NCBI RefSeq assembly: GCF_965200585.1
Contig: NZ_OZ241361.1
DNA from: Bacterioplanoides sp965200585
GTDB taxonomy: Bacteria; Pseudomonadota; Gammaproteobacteria; Pseudomonadales; Oceanobacteraceae
DNA: 64,000 nucleotides
Direction: 5' to 3' (one strand)
Under the pieces are notes generated by a model. The model made no database searches. It was not told the origin of the DNA and was given only the letters and a program-made list of their open reading frames with translations. Below, piece by piece: positions 1-7,639 of the stretch; within the stretch, counting starts at the first letter, position 1, and the number at the start of each line of letters is the position of its first letter. A program made the translations under genes and the position numbers.

Positions 1-355
1 CGTAATAGCCAACCGCAGAGCCTGATAACACCAGTTCGAACGATTGTTGTGATTGCTTTGCCCATTGCAACAAGTCACGGGTAAGATCAACCCGCGATTG
101 ACGTAATACATCTTTACGCCTGGAGCTCCAACGCTGATCAGCAATGCCTTCTCCGGCCAGATTTACCAGCCAGTCAAACAATTCATTTAACTGAGCCAGA
201 TTATCGGTGGCACGCAACTGGCCATCCCAACGCTGAATCACCTGAGAAGGACGACGGGTAAACACCACAACCTGATGGCCAGCGTTCAGCCAGTCTGTAA
301 TCAGACGACTGCCAATAAAACCGCTGCCGCCGGTGATTAATATGCGTTTACTCAT
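1..355 (-). CDS. TIGR01777 family NAD-dependent epimerase (partial, N-terminal part)
   Basis: The first 118 codons of a short-chain-dehydrogenase-like epimerase run off the left edge of the window. The N-terminus begins MSKRILITGGSGFIGSRL, a Rossmann fold with the GGSGFIGS dinucleotide-binding loop. It is followed by NLAGEGIADQRWS, which is typical of the TIGR01777 (SDR39U, YfcH-like) family. The substrate is unknown for this family. The start ATG is at 355, with TCTCC-rich sequence (plus strand) just upstream, read as GGAGA on the coding strand. The catalytic YxxxK region lies outside the window. Family assignment is firm; function is not. Confidence 0.9.
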   Translation of the reverse strand, partial: MSKRILITGGSGFIGSRLITDWLNAGHQVVVFTRRPSQVIQRWDGQLRATDNLAQLNELFDWLVNLAGEGIADQRWSSRRKDVLRQSRVDLTRDLLQWAKQSQQSFELVLSGSAVGYY

Positions 356-397
356 ACGCTTCTCCTGTGATCTTCCATCTGATGACCGTAATCTTGC

Positions 398-510
398 CTA
401 ACGAACGAGACACGCTTTTTCAGCGTAGCAATCAGGATGATTGCTGTGCGCAAAGATCACATGGATGTGGCTTTTTGCGCACCGCTGAAAAAGCGTGTGT
501 CGGTCGTTAG
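398..510. repeat. Complex nested inverted repeat (three-way junction element 1)
   Basis: The outer arms 398-425 and 483-510 are inverted repeats matching at 26 of 28 positions. Inside are two further perfect hairpins. The first is AGCAATCA (427-434) with TGATTGCT (438-445) around a GGA loop. The second is GTGCGCAAA (446-454) with TTTGCGCAC (474-482), which itself encloses CACAT-GG-ATGTG (458-469). Nearly every base between the arms is paired, giving a three-way-junction shape. It lies between two minus-strand genes. Tip sequences CATGGATG and CAGGATG recur in the repeats near 34.8 kb. No U-tract follows, so it is not a classical terminator. Confidence 0.85.
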
Positions 511-545
511 CTTGGTCAGAGCGGCTTGGTCAAAACTACGTTCTG

Positions 546-590
546 ATCAAACTGCGCTTTTATCAAACTGCACTTTTATCAAAACTGCTC
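546..590. repeat. 16-bp tandem repeat duplicating the 3' end of the acyl-CoA dehydrogenase gene
   Basis: Two 16-bp units (546-561 and 562-577, differing at one base) are followed by a diverged third unit, ATCAAAACTGCTC at 578-590, which contains the stop codon of the dehydrogenase (579-581). On the minus strand the stop region is therefore copied twice downstream, so TGATAAAA is followed by two further repeats. This looks like slippage at the gene end. Confidence 0.85.
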
Positions 591-2348
591 GATCGTCATC
601 GCCATCAGGCTGTCTTTGCCCGCTTCGATTTCCGTCAGCAGGCTGCTGGTTTGTGGCAGAATTTTCGCCATATAAAACTCAGCGCTGTGCAGTTTAGCCT
701 GATAAAAGTCTGTTTCAGTGCTGCCGGCATCCAGCTGTTGACGCGCTACCAATGCCATTTTGCTCCAGAAATACGCCAGTGACGTTAACGCCATCAGACG
801 CAAGTATGGCGTTGCCGCCGAACCCGCCTGCTCACGGTCGGTCATGCCGTTTTGCATCAGCCACATGGTCGCTTTCTGCAGTTTTGCCATGGACGCTTTC
901 AGTTCACCCAGATACGGCGCATCTTCGTTCTCGCTTGCATAGCCTTCTAACATAGCAAAGAAACGCTTCAGTGGACGACCACCCGCCATACCCAGTTTGC
1001 GGCCAACCAGATCCAGTGCCTGAATACCATTGGTACCTTCATAAATCCGGGTAATACGGGCGTCACGCACGTATTGTTCAACCGGCCAGTCTTGTGTGAA
1101 ACCGTTGCCACCCATCAGCTGCAGACCATCGTTGGCACAGAAGAAACCTTCATCGGTGAGGAAGGCTTTGGCAACCGGCGTTAACAGCTGTACCAGATCA
1201 TCGGCGTATTCACGCTCTTCTGGTGTTTCACCATTGTGAGAAATATCCAGTTGCATGGCCGTGAAGTAAGCCAGCGCCCGACCGCCTTCAATGGTGGCTT
1301 TCTGGCGCAGTAACATACGGCGAACATCGGGGTGCACAATGATGCAGTCTGCTGCCTGATCCGGTTCTTGTGGGCCCGCCAGCGAACGACTCTGACGGCG
1401 GTCTTTGGCAAAACCCAGCGAAGTCTGATAAGCCGCTTCCGCCACACCTAAGCCCTGTAAGCCAACCATCAGGCGAGCACTGTTCATCATGACAAACATA
1501 GCCTGTAAACCTTTGTGTGGTTCACCAATGAGCCAACCTTTGGCTTCTTCAAAGTTCATCACACAGGTAGCCGAGCCTTTGATGCCCATTTTGTGTTCCA
1601 GACCGCCACAGAAAGCCGGGTTACGGCTGCCATCTTCCAGCAGTTTCGGTACCAGGAATAACGAAATACCTTTGGAGCCACCCGGCGCATCCGGCAGTTT
1701 TGCCAGTACCAGATGCACAATATTATCAGCCAGGTCGTGTTCGCCGCCGGTGATCCAGATCTTAGTACCGGAAATGGCATAAGAACCGTCTGCCTGAGGT
1801 TCAGCCTTAGTGCGAATCAGGCCCAGATCAGTACCACAGTGTGGCTCGGTCAGACACATAGTACCTGTCCACTCACCACTGATCAGTTGTGGCAGAAACT
1901 TGTTTTTCAGCTCTTCCGAACCGTAACTGGTTAAGGCGTTGATTGCACCGTGGGTCAGGCCCGGGTACATACCCAGTGACAAGTTGGCCGAACACACCAT
2001 CTCTTCAGCCAGCGTGTTCAGCGTGTGCGGCAGACCCTGACCACCGTACTCCACCGGGGAAGACAGTGCTGTCCAGCCATTTTCAGCAAACTGTTTATAC
2101 GCTTCTTTGAAGCCTGTTGGCGTAGTAACACTTTTGGTTTCCGGATCGTATTGGCAACCTTCACGATCCCCCGGCGTGTTCAGTGGCGCCATCACATTTT
2201 CCGCCAGCTTAGCGCCTTCGGTCAGCATGGCATCCATGATTTCGCGGGTCGCATCTTCAAAACCGGGCAAAGACGGTAAAATCTCGTCTCCTTTCAGAAC
2301 CTCATACAATACAAACTGCATGTCGCGCAGTGGCGCCTGATAACTCAT
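579..2348 (-). CDS. Acyl-CoA dehydrogenase, ~590-residue class (DmdC/AcdH-like)
   Basis: This FAD enzyme introduces an alpha-beta double bond into acyl-CoA. The protein has 589 residues, longer than the ~380-residue classical dehydrogenases because of extra N- and C-terminal segments, as in the 3-methylmercaptopropionyl-CoA dehydrogenase (DmdC) and fatty-acyl branches. Visible motifs are the flavin-binding CLTEPHCGTDLG and KIWITGGEH, and the C-terminal RIYEGTNGIQALDLVGRK, whose glutamate is the expected catalytic base. The start at 2348 (MSYQAPLRD) is preceded by GGATAGAGAG. An in-frame ATG 12 codons upstream has no such site. Substrate chain length cannot be read from sequence. Repeated GGTTAAC sites lie just upstream. 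Confidence 0.92.
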   Translation of the reverse strand: MSYQAPLRDMQFVLYEVLKGDEILPSLPGFEDATREIMDAMLTEGAKLAENVMAPLNTPGDREGCQYDPETKSVTTPTGFKEAYKQFAENGWTALSSPVEYGGQGLPHTLNTLAEEMVCSANLSLGMYPGLTHGAINALTSYGSEELKNKFLPQLISGEWTGTMCLTEPHCGTDLGLIRTKAEPQADGSYAISGTKIWITGGEHDLADNIVHLVLAKLPDAPGGSKGISLFLVPKLLEDGSRNPAFCGGLEHKMGIKGSATCVMNFEEAKGWLIGEPHKGLQAMFVMMNSARLMVGLQGLGVAEAAYQTSLGFAKDRRQSRSLAGPQEPDQAADCIIVHPDVRRMLLRQKATIEGGRALAYFTAMQLDISHNGETPEEREYADDLVQLLTPVAKAFLTDEGFFCANDGLQLMGGNGFTQDWPVEQYVRDARITRIYEGTNGIQALDLVGRKLGMAGGRPLKRFFAMLEGYASENEDAPYLGELKASMAKLQKATMWLMQNGMTDREQAGSAATPYLRLMALTSLAYFWSKMALVARQQLDAGSTETDFYQAKLHSAEFYMAKILPQTSSLLTEIEAGKDSLMAMTIEQF

Positions 2349-2362
2349 CTCTCTATCCTCGT

Positions 2363-2409
2363 GGTTAACCTTATGCTCAATCATGTTGCGGTTAACGTTT
2401 ATGGTTAAC
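2363..2409. promoter_or_regulatory. Three GGTTAAC repeats upstream of the acyl-CoA dehydrogenase
   Basis: GGTTAAC occurs at 2363 (extended to the palindrome GGTTAACC), 2390 and 2403. The last two extend to the direct repeat GGTTAACGTT spaced 13 bp apart. They lie 15-61 bp upstream of the start at 2348, where an operator for a repressor would sit. The binding protein is unknown; fatty-acid-responsive TetR regulators are only a guess. Confidence 0.4.
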
Positions 2410-2422
2410 GTTGCACTATGCT

Positions 2423-2582
2423 TTGACTCTCATAGCTATACATAAGTTATACATATTTTATTTAATTAGGCAAATACTGATACAATTCAGCGTTAATAAA
2501 GGTACAATGCCACGTCAAAGAACAGGCAGTAATCAACGACCCAACAGCCGCATAAAGACGTGGGGCTGAATTTGTTGTACAA
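2423..2582 (+). promoter_or_regulatory. Candidate promoter and LitR-like half-sites before the light-stress locus
   Basis: TTGACT at 2423-2428 could be a -35 element, with TTATAC at 2447-2452 as a loose -10. TATACA half-sites occur at 2437 and 2448, and the 10-bp palindrome GTTGTACAAC lies at 2574-2583, 32 bp before the first gene. The same half-sites recur before rudS. The similarity to LitR/PplR half-sites (TRTACA) is from memory, and the spacing does not match an exact dyad. Confidence 0.35.
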
Positions 2583-2614
2583 CTTATTGTGAGCAGGAAG
2601 TAGCAGGAAATTTT

Positions 2615-3625
2615 ATGGCACACATTGCAATCATTGGCGCAGGCATGGCAGGGCTGAGTGCATTACAAACACTGAAACAGGCAGGTCATCAGGTAACGGT
2701 GTTTGATAAAAGCCGTGGCTCTGGTGGCCGTCTGGCAAGCAAAAAAGTGGGCAATGCCAGCTGGGATATGGGCGCCCAGTTTATGCGTAGCCATCATTCT
2801 GAGTTCAGCCAGGTATTGCGTCAGTGGGAGCTGGATGGCTGGGTAAAGCACTGGGACTTTCAGCCCCATGTGATTGATGCTGACGGCATTCGCCGTTCTG
2901 ACGATGATGTACAACGTTATGTCGGCGTCAGCCGGATGACCGCACTGAGCCGCAAACTGCTCGAAGCAGCCGATGCATTTATCCCTTCCACCCGGATTGT
3001 TGATTGCCAATACCATGAAAGTCAGTGGTTGCTCACTGCTGACGATAGCCAGACCTTCAGCGGCTTTGACGGCCTGATCATTAACACTCCACCGCTACAG
3101 GCACAGCCACTGCTGCAGCAACCAGCCCCCGAACTGGCCGCCCAGTGCGATGTGGATATGATGCCGACCTGGACATTATTACTGGCGTTTGATCAACCAT
3201 TAACCTCACCTGAACGTGAAGAAGACATCAAAGCGGCCTTTGTGCACCATCCGATCATCGACTTTATTGCGCAGAATTCCGACAAGCCAGAGCGTGATAA
3301 ACCGACACACGGCGCGCCACAAACCTGGACGATACATGCCGATCATCACTGGAGCCGGGAGCACAGCGACAGCCCTCGGGACTGGGTACAGCAACAGATG
3401 CTTCAGGCCTTTTTTGAAGTCATGCGCCAGCCCGTTCAGGCCAGCTGCGAAATCTGGCTGCACCGCTGGCTGTATGCCATTGTTGATCAGCCATTGCATT
3501 GTGGCGCGCTACAGTCAGATAGCGTGCCACTGGCCGTTTGTGGTGACTGGCTGGAACAAGGTGCCGTTGAAGGTGCGTGGTTAAGCGGCCAGAAAGCCGC
3601 TCAGATGATGCAGCAACGTTTTTAG
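2615..3625 (+). CDS. FAD-dependent oxidoreductase, renalase-like (COG3380)
   Basis: This is a 336-residue flavoprotein. The N-terminus carries the dinucleotide-binding loop IGAGMAGLSA (residues 6-15) followed by VFDKSRGSGGRLASK, the typical FAD-contact pattern of the COG3380 amine-oxidase-like family. No signal peptide is seen, so it should be cytoplasmic. AGCAGGAAA precedes the ATG. It is the first gene of the plus-strand run and is 28 bp from cbiX. Related proteins often sit beside photolyase genes, which supports a photo-oxidative-stress role, but the substrate is unknown. A role in lipid or pigment oxidation is inference. Confidence 0.85.
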   Translation: MAHIAIIGAGMAGLSALQTLKQAGHQVTVFDKSRGSGGRLASKKVGNASWDMGAQFMRSHHSEFSQVLRQWELDGWVKHWDFQPHVIDADGIRRSDDDVQRYVGVSRMTALSRKLLEAADAFIPSTRIVDCQYHESQWLLTADDSQTFSGFDGLIINTPPLQAQPLLQQPAPELAAQCDVDMMPTWTLLLAFDQPLTSPEREEDIKAAFVHHPIIDFIAQNSDKPERDKPTHGAPQTWTIHADHHWSREHSDSPRDWVQQQMLQAFFEVMRQPVQASCEIWLHRWLYAIVDQPLHCGALQSDSVPLAVCGDWLEQGAVEGAWLSGQKAAQMMQQRF

Positions 3626-3653
3626 TAAAGAATTAAAGAGCGAAGAATTTTTT

Positions 3654-4046
3654 ATGGCGAAAAAAGCCTCTGTACTGCTGGCCCATGGCAGCAGCGACCC
3701 CAACTGGTTAGCACCATTCCAGACCTTACTGGAGCGCATCCGCGGAGATTTACACGACAGCGAACGTGTAGAGCTGGCGTATATGGAACTGGCAGAACCC
3801 ACCATGGAACACGCCATTACTGAGCTGGTTGCCGAGGGTTATCAACAAGTGGATATTCTGCCGCTGTTTTTTGCTGCCGGGCGTCACCTGCGCAAAGATG
3901 TACCCAATATGCTGGAAGCACTGCAACAGCAACTAACGGATCAGGGTTATGATGCCGAGCTGACACTGCACTCACCGATTGGCCTGGAACCGGAAATGGC
4001 CAACGCCATCAGCAAGGTAGTGGTACGCAAACTGTCGGATCACTGA
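3654..4046 (+). CDS. cbiX: Small CbiX/SirB-type chelatase domain protein
   Basis: This 130-residue single-domain protein belongs to the CbiX/SirB family, which inserts cobalt or iron into sirohydrochlorin. The N-terminal LLAHGSSDP supplies the first metal-binding histidine, and FFAAGRHLRKDVP (about residues 63-75) the second. Its length matches the short, homodimeric CbiX(S) form. No other cobalamin or sirohaem gene is in the window. Its place two genes before a LitR-like regulator, a family whose best-known members sense adenosylcobalamin, is suggestive, but the regulator here seems to have lost the cobalamin ligands. Metal specificity cannot be decided. Confidence 0.8.
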   Translation: MAKKASVLLAHGSSDPNWLAPFQTLLERIRGDLHDSERVELAYMELAEPTMEHAITELVAEGYQQVDILPLFFAAGRHLRKDVPNMLEALQQQLTDQGYDAELTLHSPIGLEPEMANAISKVVVRKLSDH

Positions 4047-4061
4047 TCCTTCGTTCAAAGC

Positions 4062-4159
4062 TATACAAAAATATAATTTCTTATACAAAAAGTGTTTGAC
4101 TTGTAGAACCTCTGGGTGCACATTAAATCTTGTACAAAGTTATACCAGAGGTTGTACAA
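4062..4159 (+). promoter_or_regulatory. Array of TATACAA/TTGTACAA motifs upstream of rudS-litR-phrB
   Basis: TATACAAA occurs at 4062 and 4082 (20 bp apart), TTGTAGA at 4101, and the palindrome TTGTACAA at 4130 and 4152 (22 bp apart). TATACAA (4082-4088) and TTGTAGA (4101-4107) form an inverted repeat with a 12-bp spacer that contains TTGAC, a possible -35. The spacing of about two helical turns fits cooperative binding by a MerR-family protein. The likely binder is the LitR-like product encoded two genes downstream. This is inference from position and half-site shape. Confidence 0.5.
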
Positions 4160-4162
4160 CAA

Positions 4163-5167
4163 ATGACTGCATCCGCGCTATCTGCCACCCCGGCAGACAA
4201 AATTCAGATTGGTATCAGCGCCTGCCTGATGGGCCATGAGGTTCGTTTTGATGGCGGCCACAAGCGTTCCCGTTTTTGTACCGATGTACTGTCGGACTAT
4301 TTTGACTACGTACCCCTCTGCCCCGAGGTTGCGATTGGCATGGGCACCCCCCGTCAGCCGATTCGACTCGTTAGTGACGATAATAAAGGCGTTGTTGACG
4401 ACAGTACTGAGGTTTTTGCCCGCGGGACCCGGGATGAAACACTGGATGTCAGCGACGATCTGCGTCACTACGGTCGTACTCAGGGTCAGCAACAACAGCA
4501 GCTGTGTGGCTATATCTTTATGCAGAAAAGCCCGAGCTGTGGCCTGTTTGGTGTAAAGCGCTACCTCAGCAATGGTATGCCCGAAGGTACCACTCGCGGC
4601 TTATACGCAGCGGAATTCTGTCAACAGCAACCGCTGCTGCCGGTGGAAGAAGCCGGTCGGTTAAATGACCCGGGCCTGCGCGAAAATTTTCTGGTGCGGG
4701 TATTTACCTACAGTGACTGGCAACAATTTTCGGCACAAGGGTATAACGCCAAAGGCCTGATTGAGTTTCATGCCCGTTATAAATATCTGGTAATGGCGCA
4801 CAGCCAATCCCATTACAAATCATTGGGGCGTTTACTGGCGGATTTATCCGGCAAAGATATTACCGCCGTGGGCCAGGAATATTTCAGCCAATTAATGCAG
4901 GCACTGGCTAAGCCAGCATCCCGCAAAATGCATACGAATACCTTGATGCATTTACAGGGCTACCTGAAAAACCGCTTATCGTCGGATGATAAACAAGAAT
5001 TAACGGATGTTATCCATCAATATCATAAAGCCGTTGTGCCGTTAATTGTGCCGCTGACCTTGCTGAAACATCATTTAAAACACCATAAGGAAGTGAATCA
5101 GTATGCCTGGCAGCAGGTGTATTTAAATCCCTATCCGTACGAATTAGGGTTACGTAATGACATCTGA
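4163..5167 (+). CDS. rudS: RudS-type tRNA 4-thiouridine desulfidase (DUF523-DUF1722)
   Basis: This 334-residue protein joins an N-terminal TudS (DUF523) desulfidase domain to a C-terminal DUF1722 domain. The TudS cysteines expected to bind a [4Fe-4S] cluster are visible in ISACLMG, PLCPEVAIGMG and KSPSCGLFG. As I recall the literature, this two-domain arrangement is RudS, which removes sulfur from 4-thiouridine in tRNA. The DUF1722 part includes ARYKYLVMAHSQ. A TTG-initiated frame from 4130 exists, but the ATG at 4163 is preferred: the segment between is operator-like DNA and AGAGG lies at 4146-4150. The gene overlaps the next one by 11 bp. Because 4-thiouridine absorbs near-UV, the link to photolyase makes sense. 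Confidence 0.85.
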   Translation: MTASALSATPADKIQIGISACLMGHEVRFDGGHKRSRFCTDVLSDYFDYVPLCPEVAIGMGTPRQPIRLVSDDNKGVVDDSTEVFARGTRDETLDVSDDLRHYGRTQGQQQQQLCGYIFMQKSPSCGLFGVKRYLSNGMPEGTTRGLYAAEFCQQQPLLPVEEAGRLNDPGLRENFLVRVFTYSDWQQFSAQGYNAKGLIEFHARYKYLVMAHSQSHYKSLGRLLADLSGKDITAVGQEYFSQLMQALAKPASRKMHTNTLMHLQGYLKNRLSSDDKQELTDVIHQYHKAVVPLIVPLTLLKHHLKHHKEVNQYAWQQVYLNPYPYELGLRNDI

Positions 5168-6083
5168 ATATTCCGGCAGCGATTTCTCGGGTCATTATCC
5201 GATTCGTGAATTTGCCCGCCTTACCGGGGTAAACCCAGTAACGTTACGTGCCTGGGAACGCCGCTATGGCATTATTCAGCCTCAGCGCACCGATAAAGGT
5301 CATCGTTTTTACAGTGAAGCTGATATTCAGCGTATTCAGAATATCCTCTACTGGTTGGATCAGGGCTATCCCATTCGCCAGGTCAGGCTGTTATTACAAA
5401 ACAACCAGATTATCAGCCAGCAAGACGATGGTTGGCAGACCATTCGCGAACAACATATTAATTATCTGTCTCGCGGGCAATTACAACAGCTGGATAATCT
5501 TATTACCGATGGTTTTGCTAATTATCCGATGGCGGTTTATTACGAACGTTGCCTGCAACCAGTGATGGCATTTTTGCAATCCGAACCACTGCTATATCAG
5601 TTGTATTGCCAGCAATTAAAACGCAAATTAATTTGTCTGGTGCATCAGCAGCAGAAGCACAACAGCGGCCCGGTGTTATTACTGCTGAGCAACCATGATC
5701 AGAATGAAATTGCCATGTATGCCATGGCTTACGCTTTGGGTGCAGCAGCCTTTCGGGTTGAAGTGTATTGCCAGACAATAACTCCGGCTGAGCTGAGCCA
5801 ACTGGTTACCTTATTAAATTGCAGTCAGCTTTGGGCAGACCTGTGCGCTTCAGTATCAGGCAAAACCGAACAGTGGCAGCAACAACTTAACGAGCTGCAA
5901 CAAAGCCTGCCGGTATTTTCCAACTTAGCTGGCGGCGATATCAGCGCCACTAGTGATACCAATGACAATAAACCAGTCTCTGCTGCACGGGGTATATGGC
6001 AATTACCTGAGTCGTTTGCCGAGCAATTGGCATTTTTTATTCAGCATCAGAATATAACAAGCCAACCGAAGGTACGGTTATGA
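5157..6083 (+). CDS. litR: MerR-family LitR/CarH-like regulator with a degenerate cobalamin domain
   Basis: This 308-residue regulator has an N-terminal MerR winged helix: YPIREFARLTGVNPVTLRAW (about residues 14-33), then ERRYGIIQPQRTDKGHRFYS. The C-terminal half aligns by eye with the cap and Rossmann parts of CarH/LitR photoreceptors. CarH uses a His in GERHEIG to bind cobalt. Here the matching segment is HDQNEIA (180-186), with Asn for His and Ala for Gly, and the cap Trp-His pair is not seen. It may therefore be a class II LitR (PplR-like), which depends on a separate photosensor. It overlaps rudS by 11 bp and phrB by 4 bp, so the three are translationally coupled. It probably autoregulates through the TATACAA/TTGTACAA array. 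Confidence 0.8.
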   Translation: MTSEYSGSDFSGHYPIREFARLTGVNPVTLRAWERRYGIIQPQRTDKGHRFYSEADIQRIQNILYWLDQGYPIRQVRLLLQNNQIISQQDDGWQTIREQHINYLSRGQLQQLDNLITDGFANYPMAVYYERCLQPVMAFLQSEPLLYQLYCQQLKRKLICLVHQQQKHNSGPVLLLLSNHDQNEIAMYAMAYALGAAAFRVEVYCQTITPAELSQLVTLLNCSQLWADLCASVSGKTEQWQQQLNELQQSLPVFSNLAGGDISATSDTNDNKPVSAARGIWQLPESFAEQLAFFIQHQNITSQPKVRL

Positions 6084-7639
6084 CTCACCTGGTGTGGTTT
6101 CGTAAAGACCTGAGAATACTGGACAACCCGGCTTTGTTTGCCGCCAGCCAACGTGCTGAAGCTAATAAATTGACAGCCAATGAGAAGTTAACAGAGAGCA
6201 CTAAACTGTTGGCGGTATTTTTTATTACCGAACAACAGTGGCAGCAACATGGCATGGGACAACGCCAGATTCAGTTGCTGAAAAATGCAGTGCTGGAATT
6301 ACAGCAATCGTTACGTTCACTTAATATTCCACTACTGATTATTAATGCCGGAGATTTTAATAACAGCCTTACTCTGCTGCAGACCTTGTGCTCTGATCTG
6401 AATATTGATCAGGTCTTTTTTAATCACGAATACGAGCTGAATGAACAGCAGCGTGATAAGCGTTTTTCACACTGGTGCGATCAGAACCAGATTACGACCC
6501 ATGGTTTTCATGACCAGTGTTTAGTACCACCGGGTAAGGTGTTAACCGCCAGTGACACCATGTTTAAAGTGTATTCACCCTTTAAACGCGCCTGGCAAAA
6601 ACAGGTGGGTCATTATCAGCAACCACCGTTAGGCAAGCCAGCGGCTGCAGATCATCACAATATCGGCACGGATCTGAACGGGTTAGATTTGCCACTACTA
6701 ACGCTGGATTATCAGCCGGATGAACTCTGGCAAGTCGCAGAAGCCGCGGCCCATCAGCAGCTCAATGATTTTCTCGATCAGCGGGTTCAGGATTATCACG
6801 AGTTACGTGATATTCCATCACAACCTGCCACCAGCCAGCTGTCGATGGCTTTAGCACTCGGTTTATTGTCTCCACGCCAGTGTTTTTATGCTTGCTGGCA
6901 ACACAGCCCTGGCGAATTATACAAAAGTCGTGGTGAATTAATCGGTGCTAAACCAGGACTCGACAGCTGGATTAATGAATTAATTTGGCGCGAGTTTTAT
7001 CGCCATTTAATGGTGGCTTACCCAGATCTGTGTAAACACAAAGCCTTTAAACCCGATACCGAACAGGTGCCGTGGCGCTACGATCAGGCGGATTTTCAGG
7101 CCTGGTGTGATGGTAACACCGGCTATCCCATTGTCGATGCGGCCATGCGCCAGTTAAAACAAACGGGTTGGATGCACAATCGTCTGCGCATGATCAGTGC
7201 GATGTTTTTAACCAAACATTTATTAATTGACTGGCGCTGGGGTGAAGCCTGGTTTGCAGAACACTTAGTGGATTTTGACCTAGCTTCGAATAATGGTGGC
7301 TGGCAATGGAGTGCCTCCACCGGTGCTGATGGTGCGCCTTATTTTCGTATTTTTAATCCCACCAGTCAGTCACAAAAATTTGATTCTGAAGGCCATTTTA
7401 TTGTGCGTTATGTGCCGGAATTGTTACCACTCGATCCAAAGCAGCGCCATGCCCCGGATAATGCGAAACGCCGCTTCTGTCATTATCCACAACCTGTTGT
7501 GGATCATCAGTTTGGTCGCCAGCGAGCCTTGGCCGCCTTTAAAGGTGAACCATTGCCGCTATCCGCTTGCGAACAACAAAAACAAACCGATTTATTTTCA
7601 CCTTCTGCCGCTGACGAAGTCAGCAATGAGAGCATCTGA
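6080..7639 (+). CDS. phrB: Deoxyribodipyrimidine photolyase (class I)
   Basis: This 519-residue flavoenzyme repairs cyclobutane pyrimidine dimers using blue light. The N-terminal antenna domain begins THLVWFRKDLRILDNPALF. The FAD domain holds WINELIWREFYRHL, QTGWMHNRLRM, FDLASNNGGWQWSASTGADG and PYFRIFNP, all hallmarks of CPD photolyases. It is about 45 residues longer than the E. coli enzyme, mainly from an N-terminal insert rich in Lys-Leu-Thr near residue 35 and a polar C-terminal tail. It starts at an ATGA overlap with litR and ends at a TGATG overlap with the desaturase. Photolyase rather than cryptochrome is supported by motif completeness. Confidence 0.95.
   Translation: MTHLVWFRKDLRILDNPALFAASQRAEANKLTANEKLTESTKLLAVFFITEQQWQQHGMGQRQIQLLKNAVLELQQSLRSLNIPLLIINAGDFNNSLTLLQTLCSDLNIDQVFFNHEYELNEQQRDKRFSHWCDQNQITTHGFHDQCLVPPGKVLTASDTMFKVYSPFKRAWQKQVGHYQQPPLGKPAAADHHNIGTDLNGLDLPLLTLDYQPDELWQVAEAAAHQQLNDFLDQRVQDYHELRDIPSQPATSQLSMALALGLLSPRQCFYACWQHSPGELYKSRGELIGAKPGLDSWINELIWREFYRHLMVAYPDLCKHKAFKPDTEQVPWRYDQADFQAWCDGNTGYPIVDAAMRQLKQTGWMHNRLRMISAMFLTKHLLIDWRWGEAWFAEHLVDFDLASNNGGWQWSASTGADGAPYFRIFNPTSQSQKFDSEGHFIVRYVPELLPLDPKQRHAPDNAKRRFCHYPQPVVDHQFGRQRALAAFKGEPLPLSACEQQKQTDLFSPSAADEVSNESI

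Noticed and set aside
396..512. Integron attC site
   Set aside because: The left end GCCTAAC fits the RYYYAAC core and the right end GTTAGCT nearly fits GTTRRRY, but one core base is wrong, there is no extrahelical-base pattern, no integrase or cassette array nearby, and the inner hairpins match the repeats at 34.8 kb instead.
437..782. Short open frames over the inverted repeat
   Set aside because: They run through palindromic DNA and into the dehydrogenase 3' end on the opposite strand, lack ribosome sites and have biased composition.
4130..4162. TTG start for the desulfidase
   Set aside because: It would make operator-like TTGTACAA repeats part of the protein; the ATG at 4163 fits the family start.
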